From Magnetospirillum sp902729445 (GTDB taxonomy: Bacteria > Pseudomonadota > Alphaproteobacteria > Rhodospirillales > Magnetospirillaceae): a stretch of 64,000 nt of DNA. The notes under the pieces are model-generated. The model was not told where the DNA came from. It worked only from the letters and a program-made list of their open reading frames with translations, and did no database searches. Shown piece after piece: positions 7,342 through 14,482 of this stretch. The stretch covers positions 14,713 through 78,712 of the forward strand of contig NZ_CACVCE010000006.1 of the NCBI RefSeq assembly GCF_902729445.1, written 5' to 3'. How positions within the stretch are numbered: the first letter of the stretch is position 1; every line of letters starts with the position of its first letter. The translations under genes were made by a program, and so were the position numbers.

Positions 7342-7797
7342 TCAGCCTGTGAGGCGATCCCGCTCATTCTCTAAGTCGGCGTATTTATTTCGCCCGATCG
7401 CATCCCAAAATCGCTTAAACCCAGCGATTTCATCCGTAAAGTCATCAATATCTGCATGCTTCTTCAGAAAGAAGTCAGCCCCATGCTCATAGCAATTACA
7501 TCTTTTGCTCTCGTAATCGGCCGTCGTTAGCATAACAACCGTTATATGATTAAATTTATGGTCACGGCGCATCTGTAAAAGCATTGAACAGCCAGTGATG
7601 GCGGGCATATTAACATCCAAAAAAACTATATGCGGCCCATATCCTTCATTTACGTTTTCTTCTAATATTTTTAATGCATGACGGCCATCTGTATGAAGCT
7701 CTACATCATTGTGAAAGCCAACGGCTTTCAATGCCATAATTGTTAAAGCTGCATCTTCGATGCGGTCATCAACCAACATTATGCGTGTATGCCCCAT
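7342..7797 (-). CDS. Single-domain response regulator
   Basis: 151 residues forming one REC domain with no output domain. Acidic pocket: VDDRIEDA; phosphorylated Asp in HIVFLDVNMPAITG; conserved Thr in VVMLTTADY; conserved Lys in FFLKKHADI. This is the Rcp1/CheY-like type that acts through protein contact with a kinase, phosphatase or regulator. It lies downstream of the PAS-PAS-LuxR gene on the same strand with a 210-bp gap holding two shared motifs, so it probably has its own promoter. No histidine kinase gene is beside it. Confidence 0.92.
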   Translation of the reverse strand: MGHTRIMLVDDRIEDAALTIMALKAVGFHNDVELHTDGRHALKILEENVNEGYGPHIVFLDVNMPAITGCSMLLQMRRDHKFNHITVVMLTTADYESKRCNCYEHGADFFLKKHADIDDFTDEIAGFKRFWDAIGRNKYADLENERDRLTG

Positions 7798-7815
7798 AAC
7801 GGCCCCACTTCGCTA

Positions 7816-7839
7816 TCCGCACAAAATTTAGTGCGGAGG
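7816..7839 (-). promoter_or_regulatory. Shared TCCGC...GCGGA motif, copy 2 (response-regulator promoter)
   Basis: TCCGCAC-AAAATTTA-GTGCGGA, 7-bp inverted arms, beginning 19 bp upstream of the response-regulator start codon. It matches 6939-6963 over the TTTAG.GCGGAGG side. Confidence 0.45.
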
Positions 7840-7943
7840 TTCTGTAGCTGCGTGAGTACGACGCCCATCAGGATCAGGAGGCATAGTTGCGGCTACGGCT
7901 AAAGTATAAAGACGGATTGTGTGGGCCGAATAGCCGATGACAT

Positions 7944-7966
7944 CACCTGCGTATTTCTACCCAAGG
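7944..7966 (-). promoter_or_regulatory. Shared CACCTGCGTA..ACCCA motif, copy 1
   Basis: The sequence CACCTGCGTATTTCTACCCA followed by AGG nearly repeats 9162-9183. Both copies lie upstream of island regulator genes (147 bp before the response regulator, 105 bp before the PAS-LuxR gene). The core resembles a GerE/LuxR-type operator, so the PAS-LuxR protein is the natural candidate ligand (inference). Confidence 0.45.
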
Positions 7967-8007
7967 TGTTCGCTGGATTGATTGGGCGGAGACTGGAGGG
8001 CTAAGCC

Positions 8008-9057
8008 TCAGGAATCCAAATGTGCGATAATTTCGGCCAGCGTTAACCCGACCGCCGCAGCTTCATTGACAATTTCAATTACGTTGCTGATGCGTGCTTT
8101 TATATAAATCCGAGCGCGATGCCCCTCAACGGTTCTTGTGCTGGCATGTAGATGAGCTGCGATAGCCTTATTACCCATACCTCTAAGCGCGCCCGACAAA
8201 ACTTGACGCTCACGATCAGTAAGATTGGCCAAACGCTCCCAAAAAGATTGCTTTGCTTGGCTGGTCCTGATCAGTTCAGCCTTAGCCTCCATCTTTTCGG
8301 TAATGTCCTCGGCTGCAATGATTATGCCGCTGACCACACCAGCAAAATCCGTCCAAGGCTGCACGGCCCAACGCAGCCAGTATTTGCTGCCATCGGCTTG
8401 AACCCATAAATCTTCATCGTTTTGCATGCTGGCACCAGCCAAACAGCGCTGGTGCACAATTTTCCATTCTAATGGCATGTCTGGTAGTAACTGATAGTGA
8501 TTTAACCCAATTAAATCGGAATGTCCTTTTCCGAATTCTTTAATCCAGCGATCGCTTACCGACATATAATTCATATTCATATCAAACATTGCCATTGAGA
8601 CTGGGGCGTATCGGATGAACGCTGTCAACTGATCACGAGATTTTTGAGCGCTTATTTCCCGCGCTTGCTCGGCGAGTTTGCGCTCGGTGATATCAGTTGC
8701 CGAGCAAATGACACCAATGATCTCGCCATTGCCATCGTAACGGGGTTCGATGTTCAGATCGTAGTACGAGATGGGGCCGTTTGGCGCTGAGGCGAGCACC
8801 TCTTGTTGTTTTGGCTCCCCACTTTTCATGACGCTGCGCTTGAGTGCGCCGATCGCTCTGGCGGCCCCAGCCTCCATGATATCGTCGTCTGTTTTGCCAA
8901 TAACCTCTTGCGCCGCATAGCCGAGCTTAGGATTGAATATCCACGTATAGCGGAGATCCAAATCCTGCTCAAAAACTACGATCGGGGAATTAGCCAAGGC
9001 CAGCCTGAACCTGCTCTCGTTGAGGAGGAGCGCGGCTCTTTCTATTTCGCTGGTCAT
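8008..9057 (-). CDS. PAS-PAS-LuxR transcriptional regulator
   Basis: 349 residues, soluble. First PAS domain about 15-135 with a PAC-type ending (GVICSATDITERKLAE), second PAS about 140-260 (IIIAAEDITEKMEAK), then a LuxR/FixJ-type helix-turn-helix at about 280-345 with LTDRERQVLSGALRGMGNKA and ASTRTVEGHRARIYIK. It probably senses a small molecule, redox or light cue through PAS and binds DNA; PAS chemistry cannot be assigned because no haem or flavin residues stand out. The palindromic element GGTAAATTTACC at about 9168-9180 upstream is a typical GerE-family site, so autoregulation is plausible. Confidence 0.92.
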   Translation of the reverse strand: MTSEIERAALLLNESRFRLALANSPIVVFEQDLDLRYTWIFNPKLGYAAQEVIGKTDDDIMEAGAARAIGALKRSVMKSGEPKQQEVLASAPNGPISYYDLNIEPRYDGNGEIIGVICSATDITERKLAEQAREISAQKSRDQLTAFIRYAPVSMAMFDMNMNYMSVSDRWIKEFGKGHSDLIGLNHYQLLPDMPLEWKIVHQRCLAGASMQNDEDLWVQADGSKYWLRWAVQPWTDFAGVVSGIIIAAEDITEKMEAKAELIRTSQAKQSFWERLANLTDRERQVLSGALRGMGNKAIAAHLHASTRTVEGHRARIYIKARISNVIEIVNEAAAVGLTLAEIIAHLDS

Positions 9058-9161
9058 GTAGCGAATGCGTTCATCAGCACCCCATTTCAGGCCCGCAAAA
9101 TGAGCCAGCAGATTCTAAAGGCATAGTGCAGCATATATGGGAAGGAAAATACGCGAGCGCA

Positions 9162-9183
9162 CACCTGCGTAAATTTACCCAGG
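9162..9183 (-). promoter_or_regulatory. Shared CACCTGCGTA..ACCCA motif, copy 2 (PAS-LuxR upstream region)
   Basis: CACCTGCGTAAATTTACCCA followed by GG, containing the palindrome GGTAAATTTACC on the minus strand. It lies 105 bp upstream of the PAS-LuxR start. Confidence 0.45.
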
Positions 9184-9264
9184 CACTGGCGGCGCTAAAA
9201 TGACGGAGATCAATTGAAGCGGCGTTGTCCTTGCATGAGGCAGGGCAGTCAGACAGGAGGCAGT

Positions 9265-9281
9265 TGTCGTGTTTCCCGACA
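9265..9281. promoter_or_regulatory. 17-bp inverted repeat, site 8
   Basis: TGTCGTGTTTCCCGACA followed by AGTTGGCC, the same trailing sequence as site 1. Confidence 0.6.
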
Positions 9282-9296
9282 AGTTGGCCGCATCGC

Positions 9297-9313
9297 CGTC
9301 GTGTTACACGACA
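9297..9313. promoter_or_regulatory. 17-bp inverted repeat, site 9
   Basis: CGTCGTGTTACACGACA, differing from the perfect palindrome of site 2 only in its first base. It lies 16 bp beyond site 8. Confidence 0.6.
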
Positions 9314-9540
9314 GCCGACCGCCGCGTTCGGTGGTCAGATTTCCCATTATAGCATACGATAACGAGCAAAAACGGGCAAGAACATATAACGAACATATTG
9401 CGCTACAGCGAGCCGCTTGAGCGTCTATGACGATGAAAACATTGAGAAAAGTGTCAATGAATTAGCAATTTCGTTAGCAGTTTAAAAAATCGCTTCATAA
9501 TATATTGTTTTCTCACGGTAAAACGGATTCGCTTGCAATC

Positions 9541-9583
9541 TCTGACTCCGCCAGTCTAGGTTCGAATCCTAGTCCCCCAGCCA
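9541..9583 (+). other. 3' fragment of tRNA-Gln(CTG), probable island attachment site
   Basis: The 43 nt read as a tRNA from the anticodon loop (TCTGACT) to the CCA end: 3' anticodon strand CCG, a T-arm CTAGG-TTCGAAT-CCTAG, acceptor TCCCCCA, discriminator G, CCA. The 5' half that should begin TGGGGGA is not upstream. U1-A72 geometry and anticodon CTG point to tRNA-Gln, like the intact tRNA-Gln(TTG) at 41004. Tyrosine recombinases commonly cross over in the anticodon loop and leave such a fragment at one island end, so I read this as the right junction; the other junction would be outside the window. Confidence 0.65.
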
Positions 9584-9753
9584 TTCTCTAATTTTCCAAT
9601 AAAATCAAACACTTAGCCGCCTCGACGAGGGGTGAAGATCCCCTCGTGTGTAGAAGCGTTGCAGGGGTGTTTTGTGGGGAATGCCTCCATTGCTCCCACC
9701 CCTCTTCCGAGGTAGCATGGGTTAAGCCTTCCTCAACTGCACGGCTGCCTCCC

Positions 9754-10524
9754 ATGCTGATCGAAAAGGAGCTAAGGGCCGACGGCCTCTCCGTTGATGC
9801 GGTTCTGCACTACGCTGATGCTCGTGGTGCCGCATCCCGCCGCAATATCACCGTCCGCCGCATCTTCATTGAAGATGGCGACCTTCACTTCGACGCTTAT
9901 TGCCATTTGCGGCGGGCGCCTCGGACGTTTGTCGGCAGGAACGTCATTGATCTCGTTGCCCCGGAAACCGGAGAGATTCTGAGCGCTCTTGAATTTGCTG
10001 CGCAGGCACTTCGAGTGTCGCGACAACAACTCGGTGAAATGGTCACAGCCAGACGCGCAAAGCGTCCGCGCACCAGTGAGATTGATATCAAGTGGGATGG
10101 GCACGGCTACATTGACGGGTGGGAGTTTGGTGTGCCTGATTGCTTCAAGTTGGCTCTCGACATCGAACTGACCACTTATGTCGAGACCGTGAAGCTCGCT
10201 GACGGACGCTCGCAAAAGAACTACCGGCAAGAATGGACGCGAGGTGCACCACCGTTGCTTCAATTTAGCGCGGGCGACATATTTTACGCCCCACCGGAAG
10301 TGCGTCGCATCCTCTGGGGTGACGCGCTAAAGATCGTCCGCCGTTGCGTTCAGATTTCCGAAGCCAAGCCAGATGCAATGGATGAATATGACCCTACGGT
10401 TACGCTGCCAGGAGAAGTGACCTTTCTGCTACTCGAATACAAAGGTGGGGAAATCGTTCGAGAGGGATTCCGGACCTTAAGCCAAAAGGCGTTTTACGAC
10501 TATCTTAGAACTGGCGATGTTTAG
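9754..10524 (+). CDS. Hypothetical protein with WYL-like N-terminal part
   Basis: 256 residues from ATG 9754; the frame is open from an ATG at 9646, but the extra 36 residues look non-coding (Cys- and Ser-rich, spanning the post-tRNA spacer). The first 75 residues (VDAVLHYADARGAASRRNIT then VRRIFIEDGDLHFDAYCHLR) resemble the beta-rich WYL domain that binds nucleotides or nucleic acids in many defence-associated regulators. The rest is unfamiliar, with EYDPTVTLPGEVTFLLLEYK near the end. No helix-turn-helix is visible. It is the first gene after the tRNA fragment and precedes an AlbA_2-type gene on the opposite strand, so it may be accessory. WYL assignment is tentative. Confidence 0.6.
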   Translation: MLIEKELRADGLSVDAVLHYADARGAASRRNITVRRIFIEDGDLHFDAYCHLRRAPRTFVGRNVIDLVAPETGEILSALEFAAQALRVSRQQLGEMVTARRAKRPRTSEIDIKWDGHGYIDGWEFGVPDCFKLALDIELTTYVETVKLADGRSQKNYRQEWTRGAPPLLQFSAGDIFYAPPEVRRILWGDALKIVRRCVQISEAKPDAMDEYDPTVTLPGEVTFLLLEYKGGEIVREGFRTLSQKAFYDYLRTGDV

Positions 10525-10874
10525 CGCCGCTCTATAGTCCCCGCCCAGCGCCCCGGGTCGGCACTGTGCCCTTGCCCGGCGCACCTCGGTATGCTCGACG
10601 CCTCACCATGCCGCCTGACGACCTCGTCGCACTTATGACGAAAAATCCGACCCTATCGCATGCCTATGCCGTCGCCATCGTTCAGGAGTGGTGCGCCAAG
10701 ATGGGGGCTGGGGCAAATGACGTGCAGAAGGGTGGCGAGGGCGATCGCAATCACACGCCCATCAAGTACCCATCAAGTACGGCGGCGGCGCGCTAACCAA
10801 CTGATAGGACACAACCTATTTTTCCGGAGAGCTGCGGCCCAACAGGTGGGAAAGGGCTTCCCATCAAGTACCCA
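10525..10874. other. Intergenic stretch with a short duplication
   Basis: 350 bp between convergent genes. A short plus-strand frame (about 10608-10796) is open but shows no family or strong ribosome binding site and is not called. The only structure is the 23-bp direct repeat. Confidence 0.4.
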
Positions 10875-10882
10875 TCAAGTAC
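10758..10882. repeat. 23-bp direct repeat, two copies 102 bp apart
   Basis: Copies at 10758-10780 and 10860-10882 are identical and each consists of two tandem units of CCCATCAAGTA. The second copy overlaps the last codons and stop of the AlbA_2-type gene, so the first looks like a duplicated scrap of that gene's 3' end. Confidence 0.6.
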
Positions 10883-12353
10883 CCGGATGGCGCGCCCAGA
10901 ACGGGATATAGCGCATCAGCTTGGGCGCGGCGTTCTCGTCATAGGGCAGGACGAGGCCGGAAACGACGGCTTCCCGGATGAACCGGGAGGCCGTGGACAT
11001 GTTCTGCTTCTCGATGCCGAAGCGCTCCCGGATTGTCGCGTTGGTCATGGCCTCCTGGCTGACGTATTTCAGGCAGGCGTGCAGGTAGCAGGCCCTGATC
11101 CGGTCGTCCTTATCCATCTGGGTAAGAGGACTGTGGGCCTGGAGGATCGCGCTGGTGTTGTCGCCGCTGATGGCGAACAACGGCGCCGGCAACTGATAGA
11201 GCTCCGTCTGGAACACCACCTTGTCCACGCCGCTGCCGCGCTCCTCGCAGACGCCGAAGCGCCGCATGAGGCCGGCCAACTGCTCGTTGCGTGAGCGCGG
11301 CGGAGTGTCGAGGAAGCGGTCAGGTGACACCAGCGGCTTGCCGGGATTGGTGATCTCCAGCCGGTTGTCGAATATCTCGACCATCGGCCCGGCGCCGGTG
11401 ATGGACAGGTCCTGATGGATGAGGGCGTTGGCGACCAACTCGCGGACGGCCAGTTCGGGATACATGGGAACAGTCCTGCGGAGAGCGCTGCCGATCACCT
11501 CGTTGGTCGGCATCAGGCCGTTGACGAAGGAGACAAGCCCCTCGAAGCCGTTGGCATAGCCCTTGGTCCCCACCTGCTCCTTGATGGTCTCGACCCGACT
11601 GTTGCCCTTGTAGTGAATGACGCGCACCGCCTTACGGCCAAGGCTGGGGAATTCGCCCAGCTTCTTGGCCAGCAGCAGGGCGCCGAGATTGGTGATGGTC
11701 CAGCGGCCGTTGGCGCTCCGCACGATCAGCCGCTCGCCGGCCAGAGCGTCGAGGAAGCCGGCTCGCCCCTCGGGCAGCGGCAGGTTCAGCAGATCAAAAT
11801 AGGCGGGATAGTCGAGCAGACGAAGGACGTCGTCGTCCCCGACATTCTCCATGGCCGGCTGAAGCTCGAAGGGGGTGTCGTCAAAGGCGCGCCACAGGAC
11901 GCGGGCCTTCTCCGGCTGCTCCTTGAGGTTCTTGGTGTAGGAGCCGACCCGGATGAACGCCTGGCCCTGGAAATGGGTTGGCTGACTGATGGCGCGGGGG
12001 ATGGTCAGCACCACCACCCGGCGGCCGTCTACTTGGCCGGTCGAGATGACGAAATGGAGGCGCGGCTGCAACAGCTTGTTTAGCCATCCCTCAAGCACCT
12101 CGTTGCCCTTGCTCGTCTTGACGGGGTCGAACTCGGTGCCGACGATCTCGTGGGTGCCGTTCTCGATGCCCCAGACCAGGTAGCCTTCCTTCTGGCCGGC
12201 CAGGGCGGCGGAGTTGGAGATGGCTGAGATGTACTCGCCGATTTCCTCGGGGTTCGCCTTGTTCTGCTTGAACTCGACCCACTCGATTTCAGCGGGCAGA
12301 TCGCGCAGCCCTCGAATCAGGTCGGTCAGTTGCTCGTCGGTCAGGCGCGACAT
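10875..12353 (-). CDS. AlbA_2/Schlafen-type ATP-binding protein (putative transcriptional regulator or defence-related)
   Basis: 492 residues from ATG 12353; an in-frame GTG at 12386 is an alternative and neither has a clear ribosome binding site. An N-terminal AlbA_2 (Schlafen AlbA) domain spans about 5-135, with EIEWVEFKQN and GYLVWGIEN-G-THEIVGT. A GHKL/HATPase_c_4 region lies around 300-400: ELAVRELVANALIHQDL (the N-box-like element), VEIFDNRLEITNPG and RNEQLAGLMRRFGVCEERGSG. The C-terminal 90 residues resemble a winged-helix tail. Proteins of this architecture are widespread accessory genes annotated as DNA-binding ATPases and sometimes sit in defence islands; the biochemical role is not settled. 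Confidence 0.85.
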   Translation of the reverse strand: MSRLTDEQLTDLIRGLRDLPAEIEWVEFKQNKANPEEIGEYISAISNSAALAGQKEGYLVWGIENGTHEIVGTEFDPVKTSKGNEVLEGWLNKLLQPRLHFVISTGQVDGRRVVVLTIPRAISQPTHFQGQAFIRVGSYTKNLKEQPEKARVLWRAFDDTPFELQPAMENVGDDDVLRLLDYPAYFDLLNLPLPEGRAGFLDALAGERLIVRSANGRWTITNLGALLLAKKLGEFPSLGRKAVRVIHYKGNSRVETIKEQVGTKGYANGFEGLVSFVNGLMPTNEVIGSALRRTVPMYPELAVRELVANALIHQDLSITGAGPMVEIFDNRLEITNPGKPLVSPDRFLDTPPRSRNEQLAGLMRRFGVCEERGSGVDKVVFQTELYQLPAPLFAISGDNTSAILQAHSPLTQMDKDDRIRACYLHACLKYVSQEAMTNATIRERFGIEKQNMSTASRFIREAVVSGLVLPYDENAAPKLMRYIPFWARHPGT

Positions 12354-12434
12354 CGGGTTCGTGTCCGGTGTGATGGTCGGCGCCACACGGCGCGCGGTCG
12401 ATCTTACATGGAGACGGTGAGAGACACTACAGCC

Positions 12435-12638
12435 CTACTTCCCCGATCTCCTCGGCGCCCTCGGCCCCCGCCACAAGGTTGGGTTCGAATATTCGCGGAC
12501 ATGGAGAATCGGCTCCTTGCCGGAGTGGATGGACGCTTGGCCGGCGGTGTCGACCTGTGTCTCCACGTCGAACTGGCGCTCCAGTATCTGGGTGGTGCCG
12601 TCGAAGGCGGTGGCAAATTGGTTCGCCGACTTGCTCAT
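12435..12638 (-). CDS. Small orphan protein or gene remnant
   Basis: 67 residues from ATG 12638, beginning MSKSANQFATAFDGTTQILE. The composition is protein-like, acidic then basic, with GQASIHSGKEPILHVREY in the middle, but the last ten residues are Arg/Pro-rich as expected of a frame running past a break. I recognise no family. It may be the 5' remnant of a longer gene at the right edge of the accessory segment. Confidence 0.35.
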   Translation of the reverse strand: MSKSANQFATAFDGTTQILERQFDVETQVDTAGQASIHSGKEPILHVREYSNPTLWRGPRAPRRSGK

Positions 12639-12688
12639 CCGTCCCCTCGCCCAGGCCCAACAACGTGGCGTGCGAGGTCCGCCCCGGC

Positions 12689-13384
12689 TCAGCCCAGCCC
12701 GGCCAGCTTCAGCATCGGCACCAGGGCCGGCAGCAGGGTCTGGCGGTTCTGCTTCAGGAAATCCGCCAGGGCGGCGGCGGCGACGATCGCCACCCGCGCG
12801 TATTCGTCGGTGGCCAGCGCCCCATAGGCCGCCCGCACGGCCGCGCCCGACAGCGGCGTGTGCAGGCGGAACACGATGTCGAGCACGCCGCTGGGCAGAT
12901 CCTCGACCAGACCGCATGCCTCGACGGCGGTGATGTCGGCGGGGCCGATGCCCAATTCCTCGTGCAATTCATCCAGCACCTGGCGGCGGGGGTCGGGCTG
13001 GGCCAGGCCGCCGGCCGGGGCGGCTTCCCACAGGCCGGGATCGGTGGCGACGTCGATGCCCCTTTGCCCCAGCACCAGGCCATCGGCGCACAGCAGCAGC
13101 CCGGTCACCCCCAGGGGGCGGAAGGTCAGCCCGTCACCGACCAGGTCGGGGGCCAGGCGCCGCGCCAGGACATGGCGATAGTCCGATCGCTGAATGCGCA
13201 AGACATCAAGGCCCGCCGATTCCAGCCCATAGACCGGCCCATTGGTCAGGCGGTCGCCGCGCTTCGTCTTCTCGGCCTGCCAGATGGCGGCAATGCGTTC
13301 CGCCAGGGCCGGCGGCGATGACCAGGCTGGGCCGACCTCAAGCCGGAAGCCAGGGTTCAGCGGATGGCTCACCACCTGCTCCAT
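12689..13384 (-). CDS. NUDIX-like hydrolase
   Basis: 231 residues. A NUDIX-like segment appears around 135-160: GLWEAAPAGGLAQ then DELHEELGI, matching the REUXEEXGU end of the box except that the first Arg is Asp. The glycine-rich start is GLWEA-APAGG. The N-terminal 80 residues (EVGPAWSSPPALAERIAAIW and VLRIQRSDYRHVLARR) match the extra domain of NUDIX-like proteins of the human NUDT22/UDP-sugar hydrolase style (from memory). It starts 6 bp after the formyltransferase gene's stop, so the two form a small operon. The substitution in the box makes metal-dependent hydrolysis uncertain. Confidence 0.7.
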   Translation of the reverse strand: MEQVVSHPLNPGFRLEVGPAWSSPPALAERIAAIWQAEKTKRGDRLTNGPVYGLESAGLDVLRIQRSDYRHVLARRLAPDLVGDGLTFRPLGVTGLLLCADGLVLGQRGIDVATDPGLWEAAPAGGLAQPDPRRQVLDELHEELGIGPADITAVEACGLVEDLPSGVLDIVFRLHTPLSGAAVRAAYGALATDEYARVAIVAAAALADFLKQNRQTLLPALVPMLKLAGLG

Positions 13385-13390
13385 GGCCGG

Positions 13391-14023
13391 CTAGGCCGCC
13401 ACCGAGGCGATGGCCAGCCGGGCCAGCGGGGCGTAAAGCGGCAACAGCCGCTCCTTGACCTGTTCGGCATATTCGGCGGCCGACAGGGTCGGCGGGCAGG
13501 GGGCGATATCCATCCACACGGTGGCCGCGACCCGGCCGGCATCGACCTCTTCCACCATGTGGTGGGCGGTGATGGCGACGCGGGCCTCGCCGGCCTCGAT
13601 GGCCCGGCGCACCGGCTCGGCCCCGGCATAGTCCGGCAGGGCGCCGCGATGCAGGTTGATGGCAAAGCGGGCCTGGGCCAGCATCGCCGCGGTCAGGATC
13701 GAGCGCCACGACAGCACCAGCAGCAGATCGGCCCGGTGCTCGGGCAGCATCTGGTCCAGGCCTTTCGCCTGGGCGACGTCCAGACAGTGCAGGGGCACCC
13801 CTCCAGCGGCGCAGAGGGCCTGGTAGCGGGCCAGTTCCGGGCGCGGGCCGCCCCCTTCCTTCCTGGGCAGATTGGGGTGGGTGTAGACCGCCGCCAGCTC
13901 GACCAGCGGATTGTCGATCAGGACATCTTGCAGGACCCGCAATCCCGGCTCTCGTCCCAACAAGGCGACGGTGCGCAGCTTCTTCAACGATGTGGTCCAG
14001 TCCTGTCCGCGAGCATGTTTCAT
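13391..14023 (-). CDS. Formyltransferase-family protein (not the housekeeping Fmt)
   Basis: 210 residues from ATG 14023, the first Met after the upstream non-coding region. It has the N-terminal formyltransferase fold only: VALLGREPGLRVLQDVL at the start, LLLVLSWRSIL (sheet strand), the catalytic triad region INLHRGALPDYAGAEPVRRA and ITAHHMVEEVDAGRVA giving Asn, His and Asp. It is much shorter than Met-tRNA formyltransferase (about 310 residues) and lacks the C-terminal tRNA-binding domain, so a small-molecule substrate such as an amino sugar or a purine precursor is likelier. The NUDIX-like gene follows with a 6-bp gap, hinting at a shared nucleotide-sugar pathway. Confidence 0.8.
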   Translation of the reverse strand: MKHARGQDWTTSLKKLRTVALLGREPGLRVLQDVLIDNPLVELAAVYTHPNLPRKEGGGPRPELARYQALCAAGGVPLHCLDVAQAKGLDQMLPEHRADLLLVLSWRSILTAAMLAQARFAINLHRGALPDYAGAEPVRRAIEAGEARVAITAHHMVEEVDAGRVAATVWMDIAPCPPTLSAAEYAEQVKERLLPLYAPLARLAIASVAA

Positions 14024-14128
14024 TTTTCGACGAAACCGCGCCCGGTTCAATCGGCGAAATCCAGCTTTGACGGCCGAAACAGGCAAGATATCATCGGCAG
14101 CGATAAATAAGACCCCTGGAGGCCGAGA

Positions 14129-14482
14129 ATGAAGTCCCTTGCCGCCGTCACCGCCCTTGTCGCCCTGTCCATCGCCTTGCCGGCGGCCGCTCAGGACGCG
14201 GCGGCGGTCAAGAAGTGCCTGGCCTGCCACACCTTCGAAAGCGGCGGCGCCAAGAAGGTCGGCCCCAATCTGTTCGGCGTCTTCGGACGCGAGGCCTCGG
14301 TCCCCGAACTGGCCGGCAAGGGCGTGGTGTGGAACGAAGCGGCCCTGATGGAATATCTGGAAAATCCGTCGGCCTTCGTGGCGGCCAAGACCGGCGGCGC
14401 GGCCAAGAGCAAGATGGCCCTGCTGATCAAGGACGAGGCCGAGCGCAAGGCGGCCATCGCCTATCTCAAGACCCTGAAGTAG
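14129..14482 (+). CDS. Small soluble c-type cytochrome
   Basis: 117 residues with a clear signal peptide (AVTALVALSIALPAAAQ). Haem attachment CLACH at about 30-34, FESGGAKKVGPNLFGVFG after it as in class I cytochromes, and a distal Met ligand in KSKMALL near 94. It functions as a periplasmic electron carrier in respiration. ATG 14129 is preceded by GGAGG. Its 3' end overlaps the convergent methyltransferase gene by 17 bp. Confidence 0.93.
   Translation: MKSLAAVTALVALSIALPAAAQDAAAVKKCLACHTFESGGAKKVGPNLFGVFGREASVPELAGKGVVWNEAALMEYLENPSAFVAAKTGGAAKSKMALLIKDEAERKAAIAYLKTLK

Larger units (their letters stand above)
9058..9540. other. Non-coding island edge with control sites
   Basis: No convincing gene in this 480-bp AT-rich stretch. 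It contains the second CACCTGCGTA motif (9162-9183), two members of the 17-bp palindrome family (9265-9281 and 9297-9313) and, at the right, the tRNA-Gln 3' fragment. Confidence 0.55.

Noticed and set aside
9500..9583. Complete tRNA gene
   Set aside because: The 5' acceptor strand (TGGGGGA expected) and D-arm are missing, so only a 3' fragment is supported.
9646..9753. Longer N-terminus for the WYL-like protein
   Set aside because: The 36 extra residues are Cys/Ser-rich and overlap the spacer after the tRNA fragment.
10566..10796. Short plus-strand gene
   Set aside because: No ribosome binding site, no family, and its end lies in the direct-repeat scrap.
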